Source: Rummeliibacillus sp. POC4
GTDB lineage: Bacteria > Bacillota > Bacilli > Bacillales_A > Planococcaceae
Length of the DNA: 64,000 nucleotides
Direction: 5' to 3'
NCBI RefSeq assembly: GCF_003576525.1
Contig: NZ_QWUA01000001.1
Span: 1-64,000 of the forward strand
Shown here: piece after piece, positions 1-8,867 of the stretch
Numbering within the stretch: position 1 is the first letter of the stretch
Layout of the letters: every line of letters starts with the position of its first letter
Translations under genes and position numbers: made by a program
The notes under the pieces: generated by a model
What the model was told of the DNA's origin: nothing
Seen by the model: only the letters and a program-made list of their open reading frames with translations
Database searches by the model: none

Positions 1-90
1 AATTATCTATTATTTAATGGAAATAGTATGGAAAGTGACGGCTGATTAGGGTGTAATTTACCTATTTGCTTCCGCAGTAGCGGGGAAAAG

Positions 91-126
91 GAAGTCCCTA
101 TTAGGTATAATTCACTTAATAGGGAC
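91..126 (-). terminator. Probable terminator of liaFSR
   Basis: A perfect 10-bp inverted repeat (GTCCCTATTA at 94-103, TAATAGGGAC at 117-126) with a 13-nt loop overlaps the last codons and stop of liaR. On the minus strand it is followed by a T-rich stretch (TTCCTTTTCC). The tail is not a clean T-run, so termination strength is uncertain. Confidence 0.55.
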
Positions 127-747
127 AAGTTGGTGGTTAAATGCATAAACGACAGCCTGAGTACGATCTTGTACTTCTAATTTTGAAAGGATATTACTTA
201 CATGAGTTTTTACAGTTTTTAAAGCGATATATAGTTCATCTGCAATATCCTGATTGGTCTTTCCTTGAGCCATCAATAAAAGCACTTCTTGTTCTCGGTC
301 AGTTAAATCTTCATGAAGTGGTTTTTCTTTATGGCGCATTCGTTGCATCATTTTATTTGTTACTTCTGGTTCTAAAATCGGTTGTCCATTATAAGTACTT
401 CGGATAGCATCGGCAATTTGTTTTGCATTTGTTGTTTTTAATAGGTAACTGATTGCACCAGCTTCTAGGGCAGGGTAGACTTTATCATCATCCAAGAAAC
501 TAGTGACAATCATTATTTTAGCTTCTGGCCATTCTTTTATAATAGCCTCTGTTGCTTCGGAGCCAGACATGATAGGCATAACCATATCCATTAAAATGAC
601 ATCCGGACGGTGTTGCAGAGATAAATCGACGGCTTCTTGACCATTTGTAGCTTCAGCAACAACAGTCATATCAGACTGAGCTTGTAAGTATGCTGAAACA
701 CCAATGCGTACCATCTCGTGATCATCAGCTAATAGAATTCGAATCAT
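112..747 (-). CDS. liaR: LiaR/VraR-type response regulator
   Basis: NarL/LuxR-family response regulator of 211 residues. The receiver domain carries the acidic pair D8-D9, the phosphoacceptor D54 (LMDMVMP), T82 and K104. The C-terminal LuxR-type helix-turn-helix (about 145-205) has the usual LTDREQEVL start and a KTVKTHVSNIL recognition helix. The gene overlaps the end of the kinase gene by 23 bp, so translation is probably coupled. With liaS and liaF upstream this is the cell-envelope stress three-component system (LiaFSR in Bacillus, VraTSR in Staphylococcus), which senses damage to the lipid II cycle and activates liaIH. Assignment rests on family motifs plus the conserved gene order. Confidence 0.9.
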   Translation of the reverse strand: MIRILLADDHEMVRIGVSAYLQAQSDMTVVAEATNGQEAVDLSLQHRPDVILMDMVMPIMSGSEATEAIIKEWPEAKIMIVTSFLDDDKVYPALEAGAISYLLKTTNAKQIADAIRSTYNGQPILEPEVTNKMMQRMRHKEKPLHEDLTDREQEVLLLMAQGKTNQDIADELYIALKTVKTHVSNILSKLEVQDRTQAVVYAFNHQLVPIK

Positions 748-1774
748 TTTTTAATAACTCCTTTTCTACTGGAATTTGTATTTCAATGACAGTACCTTGT
801 GATGGAACAGAAACAATTTTACAGGTACCACCAATTTCAACAGCACGTTCTTCTATATTATGCAAACCGTAGGAGCCTGCTTTCTCATCAATCGTTTCAA
901 AGCCAATACCATTATCACGTACTCGGAAGATGACACGTTCATTGCGCTCCACAAGCAATAATTCTAGTTCTGTTGCTTTTGCATGTCTTAATGTATTAGA
1001 CAAAGTTTCTTGAGCAATTCGGAATAAATGATCCTCGGCACCTTTTGAGAGATGTACATCTTCAAGACGGTATTTAATCGTAAAGGTTACTTTTTGCTGT
1101 AACTCAATAAGCAAGTCTTCTAAACCTTTTGAAATCGATTTGTCTTTTAATGCTGCAGGACGAAGGTGTAGTAATAATGCTCTCATTTCAAGTTGTGCTT
1201 GTTGTACGATTTGTTCAGTTTGAAGTAGAGTTCTTTTTGTGTCATCTGACAAATCTGCTGAAACTGTTTCATTCACTGTTGAAAGTAACATAGATGCAGC
1301 AAAAAGTTGTTGGGAAACAGAATCATGTAGTTCTCTCGCCAATCGTTGTCGTTCTTGAACAATGCGTTCTTGAATAATGAGATCTTGGTTGACAGCTTTA
1401 TCATTGGTCATTTTTTGTAAACTTTTCCGTTGCGTACTGATTAATTCTTTTGTAGAAGTTAATGATTTTTGTAAGCTAGCATTAATCTCGAATGTTTCAA
1501 GCGACTGATTATCATTTTTCACTGCATTTTGTAAGGCTAATTCGAATTGTTGTTCTTTTTGATGTGTTAGAAGGAGACTCCAAGTAGCAATACAAACGCT
1601 AAATAGTAAACATAAAGAAATGAATAAAACAACAATTGGTAGATTCCAGTAGCGTGATACCCAAAGACCTTCCCATTTAGATAACGTATTTCCATATAAA
1701 AGAAAGAAAATAGCTGTTAATAAGATTAGTTCAAAAAACAAGGTTGTAAGTGTACGAGTTAGAAATTTTGTCAT
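725..1774 (-). CDS. liaS: LiaS/VraS-type sensor histidine kinase
   Basis: Membrane histidine kinase of 349 residues. Two N-terminal membrane segments (about 10-30 and 45-68) enclose a very short external loop, as in intramembrane-sensing kinases. A coiled linker leads to a HisKA_3 dimerisation region with the phospho-acceptor H150 in RQRLARELHDSVSQQL, then a HATPase_c domain with N260 (AQETLSN), the DNGIGF motif at 287-292 and GLHNIEERA. It starts 4 bp inside the end of liaF and overlaps liaR by 23 bp, so the three genes form a tight operon. The family normally receives its signal through LiaF and phosphorylates LiaR. Confidence 0.9.
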   Translation of the reverse strand: MTKFLTRTLTTLFFELILLTAIFFLLYGNTLSKWEGLWVSRYWNLPIVVLFISLCLLFSVCIATWSLLLTHQKEQQFELALQNAVKNDNQSLETFEINASLQKSLTSTKELISTQRKSLQKMTNDKAVNQDLIIQERIVQERQRLARELHDSVSQQLFAASMLLSTVNETVSADLSDDTKRTLLQTEQIVQQAQLEMRALLLHLRPAALKDKSISKGLEDLLIELQQKVTFTIKYRLEDVHLSKGAEDHLFRIAQETLSNTLRHAKATELELLLVERNERVIFRVRDNGIGFETIDEKAGSYGLHNIEERAVEIGGTCKIVSVPSQGTVIEIQIPVEKELLKNDSNSIS

Positions 1775-2466
1775 TGACGAATCACCTCAACATCTCCAAA
1801 TAATGTTGATACGGTGATGATTAGTTCGGTAGATGCCTCTTCTATTAAATCATACCCATCTCGAAGTGTAATTGTGTCATTCCAAATTCTAGGATAAGCA
1901 TTGCCGAAACATTTAGCATCTCCAACAAATGTATTATAGTGGAGTCGAACAGGGATTTCGTATGGAACAATAATCCTGACTTTCCCAAATCCTTGTCGAA
2001 TAGAAATTAGGGAAGTACCTTTTGGCAAAACAGTTTGAGTTGTATCAATATACAAATCACCTACAAAACTTTGAATATGCACATCTTGCCATTCGTAAGA
2101 TTGAAGTGGTGTATTTTGAAATGAAAAAAGTTTATTTTTAATAGGTTTCGTAACAGATTGTTGTGTAACTGGCTTAGAAAATGATATATGGACAGGGTCG
2201 CCTTTTTTCATCTTCCATAACACATACAATAATGTGGCTACAACAATGATACGTAGACTCCACATAGATGTGAGTGCAATCGCTATACATATGACGCCAG
2301 ACCAAAAAAGCCATTTTCGTCTTTTGCGCATACTTATATAAATGAAAAATGCACCAAGAACAACAAACATAATGCTGCCGTTTTCAAAAAAGGTTGATTC
2401 CGTAAAAATAAGCAGGAATGCAATAAGAGTTAGCATTGTGAGTTTGTTCGTTGAAAACTGCGTCAT
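1771..2466 (-). CDS. liaF: LiaF-type negative regulator of envelope stress signalling
   Basis: Membrane protein of 231 residues with about four hydrophobic N-terminal segments followed by a soluble beta-rich C-terminal domain of the LiaF/DUF2154 type (cell wall-active antibiotic response protein). The upstream ATG at 2487 has no ribosome binding site; the ATG at 2466 lies five bases after GGAGGGA and is chosen. LiaF proteins hold the LiaS kinase in its inactive state in the absence of antibiotics. The position directly ahead of liaSR supports the call. A TAAGACT motif (2504-2510), also present upstream of the liaI-like gene, lies about 40 bp ahead of this start. Confidence 0.85.
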   Translation of the reverse strand: MTQFSTNKLTMLTLIAFLLIFTESTFFENGSIMFVVLGAFFIYISMRKRRKWLFWSGVICIAIALTSMWSLRIIVVATLLYVLWKMKKGDPVHISFSKPVTQQSVTKPIKNKLFSFQNTPLQSYEWQDVHIQSFVGDLYIDTTQTVLPKGTSLISIRQGFGKVRIIVPYEIPVRLHYNTFVGDAKCFGNAYPRIWNDTITLRDGYDLIEEASTELIITVSTLFGDVEVIRQ

Positions 2467-2544
2467 AGATGTCCCTCCTTTAAACATTTCGCATAATCTG
2501 ATGTAAGACTGACCTAACTGATGGGAGTTTCATTACATATAAGG

Positions 2545-2574
2545 GAAAAAAGAGAAGGTTTCCCTTCTCTTTTT
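2545..2574. terminator. Bidirectional terminator between liaH and liaF
   Basis: Perfect 8-bp stem AGAGAAGG (2551-2558) / CCTTCTCT (2563-2570), 4-nt loop, flanked by an A-run on the left and a T-run on the right. On the minus strand it gives a hairpin followed by TTTTTT just after liaH. It separates the effector pair liaI-liaH from liaFSR and would let the effectors be expressed at a higher level than the regulators. Confidence 0.85.
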
Positions 2575-2604
2575 AAGTATAACGGTAGTCCTCTAGAAGT
2601 CTAG

Positions 2605-3261
2605 TTATTGTGGTGATTCAAGAGTTTCTTTTTTTGTCATTTTTTTCTCAAGTTGAGCTAAACGTTCTTCCATAGAAGTAATTTCATGTTGCTGATCAAT
2701 TTTTTGACCAAGACGATCAATGTAATTTTCCATTTCTTCAAATGTATCAAGTCTATCGTTAATAGAGCCTGTTGTTTCTGGATGAAGGATATGGTCCATT
2801 TGGTTATGTGCTCGAACGACATTCTCCTTTCCCATTAGTTGTAGTTGACGGAGTTTCATATCTTTAATCTTATGTTTCATTTCTTCATATTTGCGTTCTA
2901 GCCCAAATAACTCTTCGGTTGTTTTATCTATACTTGTTTTTATAATGATACTGCGTTGTTCATAGGCAGCCATTTCTTGTTCTGCAAAACCGATTAAGTC
3001 TTGTTCACCACTTAGCTTTGCTAATTCTAATTGAGCTTTACGTTTGTTATGCATTTCATTTGCAACTTCAAGTTCTTTTTCAAGCTTTTGTTTTAAAGCT
3101 CCTTGTCTTTCTAGCCATTTCCCAGTTTCTTCTGTTTGTTTTTCTGCTTCGCGAATGTATTGGTTTAACATCGCAATTGGATTTTTTTCTTCTTTTTTGT
3201 CAAATAGACGATTCAAATCCGCCTCGATTGTATATTTCAAACGTTGTAGTAAGTTCACCAT
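2605..3261 (-). CDS. liaH: PspA/IM30 family protein (LiaH-like)
   Basis: Protein of 218 residues that is almost entirely charged amphipathic helix, with the PspA/IM30 opening (LLQRLKYTIEADLNRL, about 4-19) and long coiled-coil segments (about 25-215). There is no signal peptide. PspA family proteins oligomerise on the inner face of the cytoplasmic membrane to protect it during envelope stress. The start is set by GGAGGG six bases upstream of the ATG at 3261. It lies 14 bp after a small membrane protein gene that plays the LiaI anchor role, and upstream of liaFSR, which is the LiaRS target arrangement known from Bacillus. Confidence 0.88.
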   Translation of the reverse strand: MVNLLQRLKYTIEADLNRLFDKKEEKNPIAMLNQYIREAEKQTEETGKWLERQGALKQKLEKELEVANEMHNKRKAQLELAKLSGEQDLIGFAEQEMAAYEQRSIIIKTSIDKTTEELFGLERKYEEMKHKIKDMKLRQLQLMGKENVVRAHNQMDHILHPETTGSINDRLDTFEEMENYIDRLGQKIDQQHEITSMEERLAQLEKKMTKKETLESPQ

Positions 3262-3275
3262 GTTGGTCCCTCCAA

Positions 3276-3626
3276 TTATTTAGATAATTCGTTCCATTGA
3301 TTTTCAAAGTTTGTAAATGGATCCTCTGATTTTGGTGCAACAAATGATTCGCTAGAAGAACTGCCCCATTTGTGTACGATGTACCACAAGATAGCAATTG
3401 CTGCTAAGCCGATAAATCCTGGAATATTTGCAGTTGCTGTCAATAAACCAGCAATAGCAACGAGTGCCCACACAACTTTTGCGAATGTGGAGTTACTTTT
3501 CAAATAGAAGTGCACTCCTGCATAAAGAATAGCTGCTGAAATGGCTAGTCCTGATAAAGCTCCTAAAGAGCTTAGAATTGTGATGGCTGCTATAATACCG
3601 ATGATCAATAAACCAAATTTTTTCAT
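3276..3626 (-). CDS. Small membrane protein, LiaI-like anchor
   Basis: Protein of 116 residues with about three to four hydrophobic segments in the first 87 residues and a short cytoplasmic acidic/serine-rich tail containing SSSSESFVAPKSEDPF. It resembles the Lmo0954-type membrane proteins that occur next to pspA in Bacillales. It is the first gene of the pair and sits 14 bp before liaH, so it probably recruits the PspA-like protein to the membrane, as LiaI does in Bacillus subtilis. That function is inferred from position; sequence similarity to LiaI was not tested. Confidence 0.7.
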   Translation of the reverse strand: MKKFGLLIIGIIAAITILSSLGALSGLAISAAILYAGVHFYLKSNSTFAKVVWALVAIAGLLTATANIPGFIGLAAIAILWYIVHKWGSSSSESFVAPKSEDPFTNFENQWNELSK

Positions 3627-3709
3627 TGGTTATTTCCTCTCCCTTCGTTTGTATTTCTATCATAAGAGGAAATTGAATTTCTCTAAACGGTCTGGAAATT
3701 GATTTTTAT

Positions 3710-3742
3710 CTAAGTCTAGAGGCTGAGCCAATCTAAGACTAG
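3710..3742. promoter_or_regulatory. Candidate operator upstream of liaI-like/liaH
   Basis: A direct repeat CTAAGTCTAG (3710-3719) and CTAAGACTAG (3733-3742), nine of ten bases identical and 23 bp apart, lies about 85-115 bp ahead of the liaI-like start. A related TAAGACT is found at 2504-2510 ahead of liaF. LiaR is the obvious candidate ligand, but this is inference from position only. Confidence 0.3.
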
Positions 3743-3815
3743 TTATTGTTTGTATTTTTCTATCCATTAAATGTAAAATACTTACATATGATATTAAAGG
3801 AGAATATATTCAATA

Positions 3816-4904
3816 ATGAAGAAAATAATGGCAGTTTCTATATTTTTCATTTTATATAATGTAGTTGTCTTTTATCTTGGTTGGAATGTTTACCATTGGT
3901 TGCACGGTGCTTTTCATGTAAGTAATCCACTGGTATTTTCAGCTATCTGGCTTTATATGGCTTATAGTATTATTCTTAGCAATATCAATGAGCAGTTTCG
4001 AATTACAAAAGTAGTAAGTTGCTATTGGCTGATTGTAATGGAATATGGATTATTATTATTTCCAATCGCTAATTTATTGTTATGGTTTTTCCCCTCATTT
4101 CATATGATTTGGGTAGGGTATGTAATATTTAGCATTTTTGCTTTAATCATTATATTTGGATCATACATGGCATACTCACCGATAATACGTACAAAGACAA
4201 TTCAGATTAGAAAGTATAGCAATGAAAGAAAAAAATATCGTATAGTGATTGCTTCTGATTTTCATCTTGGAATCTTATCGAATAAGAGACTATTACAAAA
4301 GTTTGTTTCACGTTCAAATGCTGCAAAGCCGGATATTGTATTTCTTGTAGGAGATATCGTAGACGATCATCCATATTGGTATAAGGCATATCAGATGGAT
4401 GAAGTCATGAAGACATTAAAAGCTACATATGGTATTTATGGTGTACTAGGAAACCATGAATATTATGGCAAACAGATTCCGCTATTTATAGATGAGATGG
4501 AAAAATCAGGCGTAAAAATTCTACAAGATGAAACAATTTGTGTAGCAAATACGTTTTATGTAACTGGAAGAGAAGATAAAACAAATAAGGATCGTAAATC
4601 TTTAGAGCAATTATCTAAAGCTGTGGATGACCAATTTCCTTGGATAGTGATGGATCACACACCTTCGGATTTAGAAACACCTGTAAATCTTGGAGTAGAC
4701 GTGCATCTCTCTGGACATACCCATTTGGGACAAATGTGGCCGAATCAATGGATTACTCGTAAACTATTCGAACTAGATTATGGCTATCTTTTGAAAAAAT
4801 CTACTCATATTATTGTTTCATCAGGTTTTGGCTTTTGGGGTCCACCTATTCGTACGAATAGTAGAAGTGAAATGTGGGTTGTAGATGTTGAGTTAGTGGA
4901 CTAA
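3816..4904 (+). CDS. Membrane-anchored calcineurin-like metallophosphoesterase
   Basis: Protein of 362 residues. The first 135 residues hold about four hydrophobic segments; the rest is a metallophosphoesterase domain with the metal-ligand motifs in order: ASDFHLG, GDIVDD, GNHEYYG, and SGHTHLGQ near the C-terminus. The architecture matches the YkuE/YaeI group, in which the catalytic domain is tied to the membrane; some members act on lipid A or phospholipid precursors, but the substrate here is unknown. AAAGGAGA precedes the ATG by about 13 bp, slightly far. It stands alone between the lia locus and uppP; the neighbourhood suggests an envelope role. Confidence 0.8.
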   Translation: MKKIMAVSIFFILYNVVVFYLGWNVYHWLHGAFHVSNPLVFSAIWLYMAYSIILSNINEQFRITKVVSCYWLIVMEYGLLLFPIANLLLWFFPSFHMIWVGYVIFSIFALIIIFGSYMAYSPIIRTKTIQIRKYSNERKKYRIVIASDFHLGILSNKRLLQKFVSRSNAAKPDIVFLVGDIVDDHPYWYKAYQMDEVMKTLKATYGIYGVLGNHEYYGKQIPLFIDEMEKSGVKILQDETICVANTFYVTGREDKTNKDRKSLEQLSKAVDDQFPWIVMDHTPSDLETPVNLGVDVHLSGHTHLGQMWPNQWITRKLFELDYGYLLKKSTHIIVSSGFGFWGPPIRTNSRSEMWVVDVELVD

Positions 4905-4923
4905 TCATTAATGAAACTTTAAG

Positions 4924-4951
4924 TTTGCTTTTTCTTTTCATATGTTATGAT
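4924..4951 (+). promoter_or_regulatory. Candidate sigma-A promoter of uppP
   Basis: TTTGCT (4924-4929), 16-bp spacer, TATGAT (4946-4951) with the extended -10 TG one base upstream. The uppP start lies 65 bp downstream. Confidence 0.4.
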
Positions 4952-5016
4952 AGTTTTGTTTGTAATGAAAGGTAATCATTCAACAAAGTAAAATAAAAAA
5001 TAATTAAGGAGATACT

Positions 5017-5844
5017 ATGGACTTTTTAGAGCTATTAAAATCCATTATTTTAGGATTTGTAGAAGGAATGACAGAATTTGCTCCAGTATCATCTACAGGT
5101 CATATGATTATTGTGGATGACATGTGGTTAAAAACAAAAGAGTTTTTAGGAGAATCTTCTGCCAATACTTTTAAAATTGTTATTCAGTTAGGGTCCATCC
5201 TAGCTGTTGTAGTTGTCATGTGGAAACGAATGTTAAGTTTGATAGGTTTATATCATCTTGAAGGACAGAAACCACATCACAGATTTAATTTATTGCATGT
5301 TATTATGGGGATTATTCCTGCTGGTGTATTAGGGGTATTATTAGAAGATTATATCGATAGTTATTTATTTGGGATTAAAACAGTAATCATTGGATTATTT
5401 GTTGGTGCGATTTTGATGATTGTAGCAGATAAATTTGGACCAAAAAGACCTAAAGTAACTTCACTTGATGATCTCTCTTATGTCCAAGCTTTTAAAGTAG
5501 GACTTGTACAATGTCTATCATTATGGCCAGGATTTTCACGCTCAGGTGCTACAATTTCTGGCGGTGTATTATTAGGATTAGATCACCGAACAGCATCAGA
5601 TTTTACATTTATCATGGCTGTTCCAATTATGGCGGGTGCTAGTGGTATTTCACTTTTAAAACACTGGGATGAGATTAACTTTGGGGACATGGGTTTCTAT
5701 GTTGTAGGATTTATAAGTGCATTTATCTTTGCATTAATCTCTATTAAATTCTTCTTGAAACTTATTTCAAAAGTAAAATTAGTGCCATTTGCAATCTATC
5801 GTATTGTATTAGCCATTGTACTATCATTCTTCGTATTTATGTAA
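5017..5844 (+). CDS. uppP: Undecaprenyl-diphosphatase UppP (BacA)
   Basis: Integral membrane protein of 275 residues with about eight hydrophobic segments. It carries both family signatures: the glutamate-rich motif GFVEGMTEFAPVSSTGH near residues 14-30 and the PGxSRSG motif (WPGFSRSGATISGG, about 169-182), which form the active site. The enzyme removes a phosphate from undecaprenyl pyrophosphate so that the carrier lipid can be reused in peptidoglycan and wall polymer synthesis, and its activity confers bacitracin tolerance. The length is normal for the family. AAGGAG lies upstream of the ATG. Proximity to liaFSR, which responds to lipid II-cycle blockage, is functionally coherent although the genes are on opposite strands. 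Confidence 0.95.
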   Translation: MDFLELLKSIILGFVEGMTEFAPVSSTGHMIIVDDMWLKTKEFLGESSANTFKIVIQLGSILAVVVVMWKRMLSLIGLYHLEGQKPHHRFNLLHVIMGIIPAGVLGVLLEDYIDSYLFGIKTVIIGLFVGAILMIVADKFGPKRPKVTSLDDLSYVQAFKVGLVQCLSLWPGFSRSGATISGGVLLGLDHRTASDFTFIMAVPIMAGASGISLLKHWDEINFGDMGFYVVGFISAFIFALISIKFFLKLISKVKLVPFAIYRIVLAIVLSFFVFM

Positions 5845-5853
5845 AAGGGATGC

Positions 5854-5970
5854 GGATAGTGGAGTTTAGATTTGACTACCGCAGGAGTAATACATTATAA
5901 CGGATATTTTTTATTGAAAGAAGGGTCTGCCCTGTAAGTTTTCTACTTATAGGACAGTCCTTTTATTTTT
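5854..5970 (+). repeat. 3'-UTR repeat with terminator (copy 1)
   Basis: Copy of an intergenic element also found at 61441-61551. Shared blocks include GTGGA, ACCGCAGG, GAGTAATAC, CGGATATTT and the terminator palindrome around TAAGT...ACTTATAGGACAG. The first part forms a short hairpin (TAGT/ACTA here, GGTGGA/TCCACC in the other copy). The 3' part (5923-5970) is a strong hairpin followed by CCTTTTATTTTT and should terminate uppP transcription. Confidence 0.7.
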
Positions 5971-6123
5971 GTTTATTATAAAGAATAAGATTATCATCTT
6001 TATCAATTGCCGGTTTATTCTCATTATATTTTCATAAAAACATGCTACGATAAAAGTAAAACTTTTAAATATGGAAATCTAAATTATTTAAAAGTTCATC
6101 ACAGTAAATGGTAGGTGAAGAAT

Positions 6124-6843
6124 TTGGCAGAACGAATTTTAATTATAGAAGATGAAGAGAAAATAGCGCGTGTCCTACAATTAGAATTAGAGTTTGAAGG
6201 GTATGAGACGGGTATTGCTTATACAGGTTCAGATGGACTTATATTATACAGAGAACAACAATGGGATCTAATCTTGTTAGACATCATGTTACCCGTTATA
6301 AGTGGGATTGATGTCTTAAAAAGAATAAGAGCTACAGAATACTCAACACCAATCATTATGTTAACTGCAAAGGATGAACTCGAAGATAAAGTGACAGGAT
6401 TAGATCTCGGGGCAAATGATTATATTACAAAACCTTTTGAAATTGAAGAATTATTGGCGAGAATTCGAGTAGCATTAAGATTTCAAAAAGAAAAACAAAA
6501 AAACGATGTTAAGGACATAAAAAAAGATATCTATTTTCATGAATATGGTGGACTTTCAATGCATGAAAAAACAAGAGAAGTAAATAAAGACGGACTATCA
6601 ATCGATTTAACTCCGCGAGAATTTGAATTGTTATTGTATTTACTCAAACATCCAAAACAAGTTTTAACGCGTGAGCAAATATTAGATAGGGTGTGGGGAT
6701 ATGATTACTATGGAGATACAAATGTAGTAGATGTATACATTCGATACGTACGCCAGAAAATAGACAAAGGGTCTAACAATCCGCTCATACACACAGTACG
6801 TGGTGTGGGTTATGTTCTAAAGGAAAAGACACATGAAACTTAA
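6124..6843 (+). CDS. OmpR-family response regulator (YkoG/ArlR-like)
   Basis: Response regulator of 239 residues: receiver domain with E9-D10, phosphoacceptor D53 (LLLDIMLP) and the KPF motif, followed by an OmpR/PhoB winged helix (about 135-235) with LTPREFELL and RGVGYVL. The start is taken as TTG at 6124, five bases after AGGTGA; the GTG at 6115 would lie inside that binding site. It overlaps the downstream kinase gene by 11 bp. Together with the two PepSY genes that follow, the layout matches B. subtilis ykoGHI(J), so those secreted proteins are probably its targets or partners. Confidence 0.88.
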   Translation: MAERILIIEDEEKIARVLQLELEFEGYETGIAYTGSDGLILYREQQWDLILLDIMLPVISGIDVLKRIRATEYSTPIIMLTAKDELEDKVTGLDLGANDYITKPFEIEELLARIRVALRFQKEKQKNDVKDIKKDIYFHEYGGLSMHEKTREVNKDGLSIDLTPREFELLLYLLKHPKQVLTREQILDRVWGYDYYGDTNVVDVYIRYVRQKIDKGSNNPLIHTVRGVGYVLKEKTHET

Positions 6844-8191
6844 ATCGAAAATTCATATATTCTCGACAATTTTAATGCTTATTATTCTAGTAATTATGAC
6901 TGTCGGCATCTACTTTATGTATGAGAAAATGGCTTATGATACAGAGTATAGACAACTGTTAGAGGAATCGCAGGAACTTGTGACTTCTATTAGTCAAACT
7001 AGCGGCATTAATGATCCGGCGACAATTTTACGAGCTTATATACCTACTAATGGAGCTATTCGAATTATTGACCAAAAAGGAAAGCAACTAGTAGCTGTTC
7101 AATCTATGGAAGGTATCGAATCCTATAAACCGCAATTGAACACAAAGAGCTATCAAGTTGAAGAATACAAAGGTATAGCCATTCTCTCTCTTAATGTACC
7201 AGTTGTTTGGAAAGACGGTTCTGTTGTATATGTTCAAATTATGCAATCAATGAAAAATGTAGCGAGAACACTTTCGCTATTAAGACTGGTACTGAGTGGA
7301 ATGACTATTATAGCCACGATTTTCGTCATGCTTTCAAGTATGACGCTTGCTAAAATAGTACTTCTACCAATTCAAAGATTAACAGCTACTATGAAAAGAA
7401 GTAGTCAATCAGGAACATTTGAGAAAATTGTTATACGTAAGCAAGGAAAAGATGAATTAGGGGAAATGAGTTCAACGTTTAACAATATGATGTCACAGCT
7501 TGAACAAAATTACCGTAAGCAAGAGCAATTTGTTTCCAATGCTTCGCATGAATTAAAAACACCACTTACAGTGATTGAAAGTTATGCAAGACTTCTTAAA
7601 CGTCGGGGATTTGATAATAAAAAGGTAGCGGAAGAATCAGTAGAGGCTATATTAAGTGAATCTATTCGTATGACAGAAATGATTCAACAAATGCTTGAAC
7701 TTGCAAAAAATAAAGAAAATGCACCTTTAAAAAAGGAACAGATTGATATATATCAATTATTACAACAGACATTACAACAAATGCGTCAAACTTATAAAAG
7801 AGAATTTTATCTTTATGGAAAAGGACCTATGTTGGTAAATACAGATCATCAGAAGATGAAGCAACTCTTATTTATTTTCCTTGAAAATGCAAGACGTTAT
7901 AGTAATGACGAAATACATGTACATTTATCTGAAGAACCTTACATTATTAAAATTCAGGATTATGGGGATGGGATTGCCGAAGAGCATATTCCACATCTTT
8001 TTGAAAGATTCTATCGAATAAGTGAAGATCGAAATCGCAAAACAGGTGGGACTGGCTTAGGCCTTGCTATTGCCAAAGAAATTGCTGACCAGTTAAATAT
8101 CAGCATATCAGTAGAAAGTACAGTAGGGGTAGGTACCACCATGATATTGACTTTTAATGAACAAAAGGAGGTACCAAATGAGAAAAGTTAA
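6833..8191 (+). CDS. Sensor histidine kinase (YkoH/ArlS-like)
   Basis: Membrane kinase of 452 residues. Two membrane segments (about 10-30 and 148-172) flank an external sensory region of about 115 residues; then a HAMP linker (about 172-225), HisKA domain with H239 in FVSNASHELKTPL, and HATPase_c with FLENARRYS, DYGDGI and GGTGLGLAIAKEI motifs. It overlaps the response regulator by 11 bp and the first PepSY gene by 14 bp, so all three are likely co-transcribed and coupled. The signal is unknown; ArlS/YkoH relatives respond to envelope or metal conditions. Confidence 0.88.
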   Translation: MKLKSKIHIFSTILMLIILVIMTVGIYFMYEKMAYDTEYRQLLEESQELVTSISQTSGINDPATILRAYIPTNGAIRIIDQKGKQLVAVQSMEGIESYKPQLNTKSYQVEEYKGIAILSLNVPVVWKDGSVVYVQIMQSMKNVARTLSLLRLVLSGMTIIATIFVMLSSMTLAKIVLLPIQRLTATMKRSSQSGTFEKIVIRKQGKDELGEMSSTFNNMMSQLEQNYRKQEQFVSNASHELKTPLTVIESYARLLKRRGFDNKKVAEESVEAILSESIRMTEMIQQMLELAKNKENAPLKKEQIDIYQLLQQTLQQMRQTYKREFYLYGKGPMLVNTDHQKMKQLLFIFLENARRYSNDEIHVHLSEEPYIIKIQDYGDGIAEEHIPHLFERFYRISEDRNRKTGGTGLGLAIAKEIADQLNISISVESTVGVGTTMILTFNEQKEVPNEKS

Positions 8192-8867
8192 ACATTTGTC
8201 ACTCCTAACAATTATTATATTAGCTATTGCGGCGATTTTCAGTGTTTGTTTAATGTGGAATCATGAGTCTACTGAAAATAGAAAATCTACTGAGGAAGTT
8301 TATAAAAGTATTGAAACGATGTATGGTGGAGAAATTGTCTCCTTTAAAAACAATGGTGATGAGTACGCAATGGAATTATCAAAAAATGGGGCGAACTATC
8401 ATATTGAAGTGAGAGCGAAAGACGGCAAAGTACTTCAGATGAAAAGAACAGATCTAGATGGTTTAAAAAAGGAAGATATTTTGTCTAAACAGGAAGTTAA
8501 TCGAGTTATAAAAAATCATTATAATGGAAGAATTGAGAGTGAGCTTTTAAATACATGGCAAAATGAAATGGTGTATCAAATTCAAGTCACTGCTCAATAC
8601 AAAAAACTGAATATTATTGTAGACGCGATTACAGGTGAAATTTTATCTGAGACTCGTGTTAATTTGAATGCTAAAAATACTGCTATAAGTAAAAAAGAAG
8701 CACAGCAGATTGCTATAAAGAAATTGAATGGTACGATTCAAAATACCACTTACTATGAGACAAGCAGTGGTGGATATTATTTAGTCAAAATAGAGAAAAA
8801 AGGTATAAACAAAACTTTTCAAATACACGGTGTATCGGGGAAAGTAATGTCAATTACGAATGATTAA
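8178..8867 (+). CDS. Membrane-anchored PepSY-domain protein (two domains)
   Basis: Protein of 229 residues with one N-terminal membrane segment (about 8-28, LLTIIILAIAAIFSVCLMW) and an extracellular part containing about two PepSY-like units (one near 100-150, one near 165-225, each ending in a DAxTGEIL-type hairpin). The ATG at 8178 follows AAAGGAGG (8164-8171) and is preferred to the earlier in-frame ATG at 8157. The start lies inside the kinase gene. PepSY domains are thought to inhibit or bind secreted proteases. Its place in the two-component operon resembles ykoI. Confidence 0.75.
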   Translation: MRKVKHLSLLTIIILAIAAIFSVCLMWNHESTENRKSTEEVYKSIETMYGGEIVSFKNNGDEYAMELSKNGANYHIEVRAKDGKVLQMKRTDLDGLKKEDILSKQEVNRVIKNHYNGRIESELLNTWQNEMVYQIQVTAQYKKLNIIVDAITGEILSETRVNLNAKNTAISKKEAQQIAIKKLNGTIQNTTYYETSSGGYYLVKIEKKGINKTFQIHGVSGKVMSITND

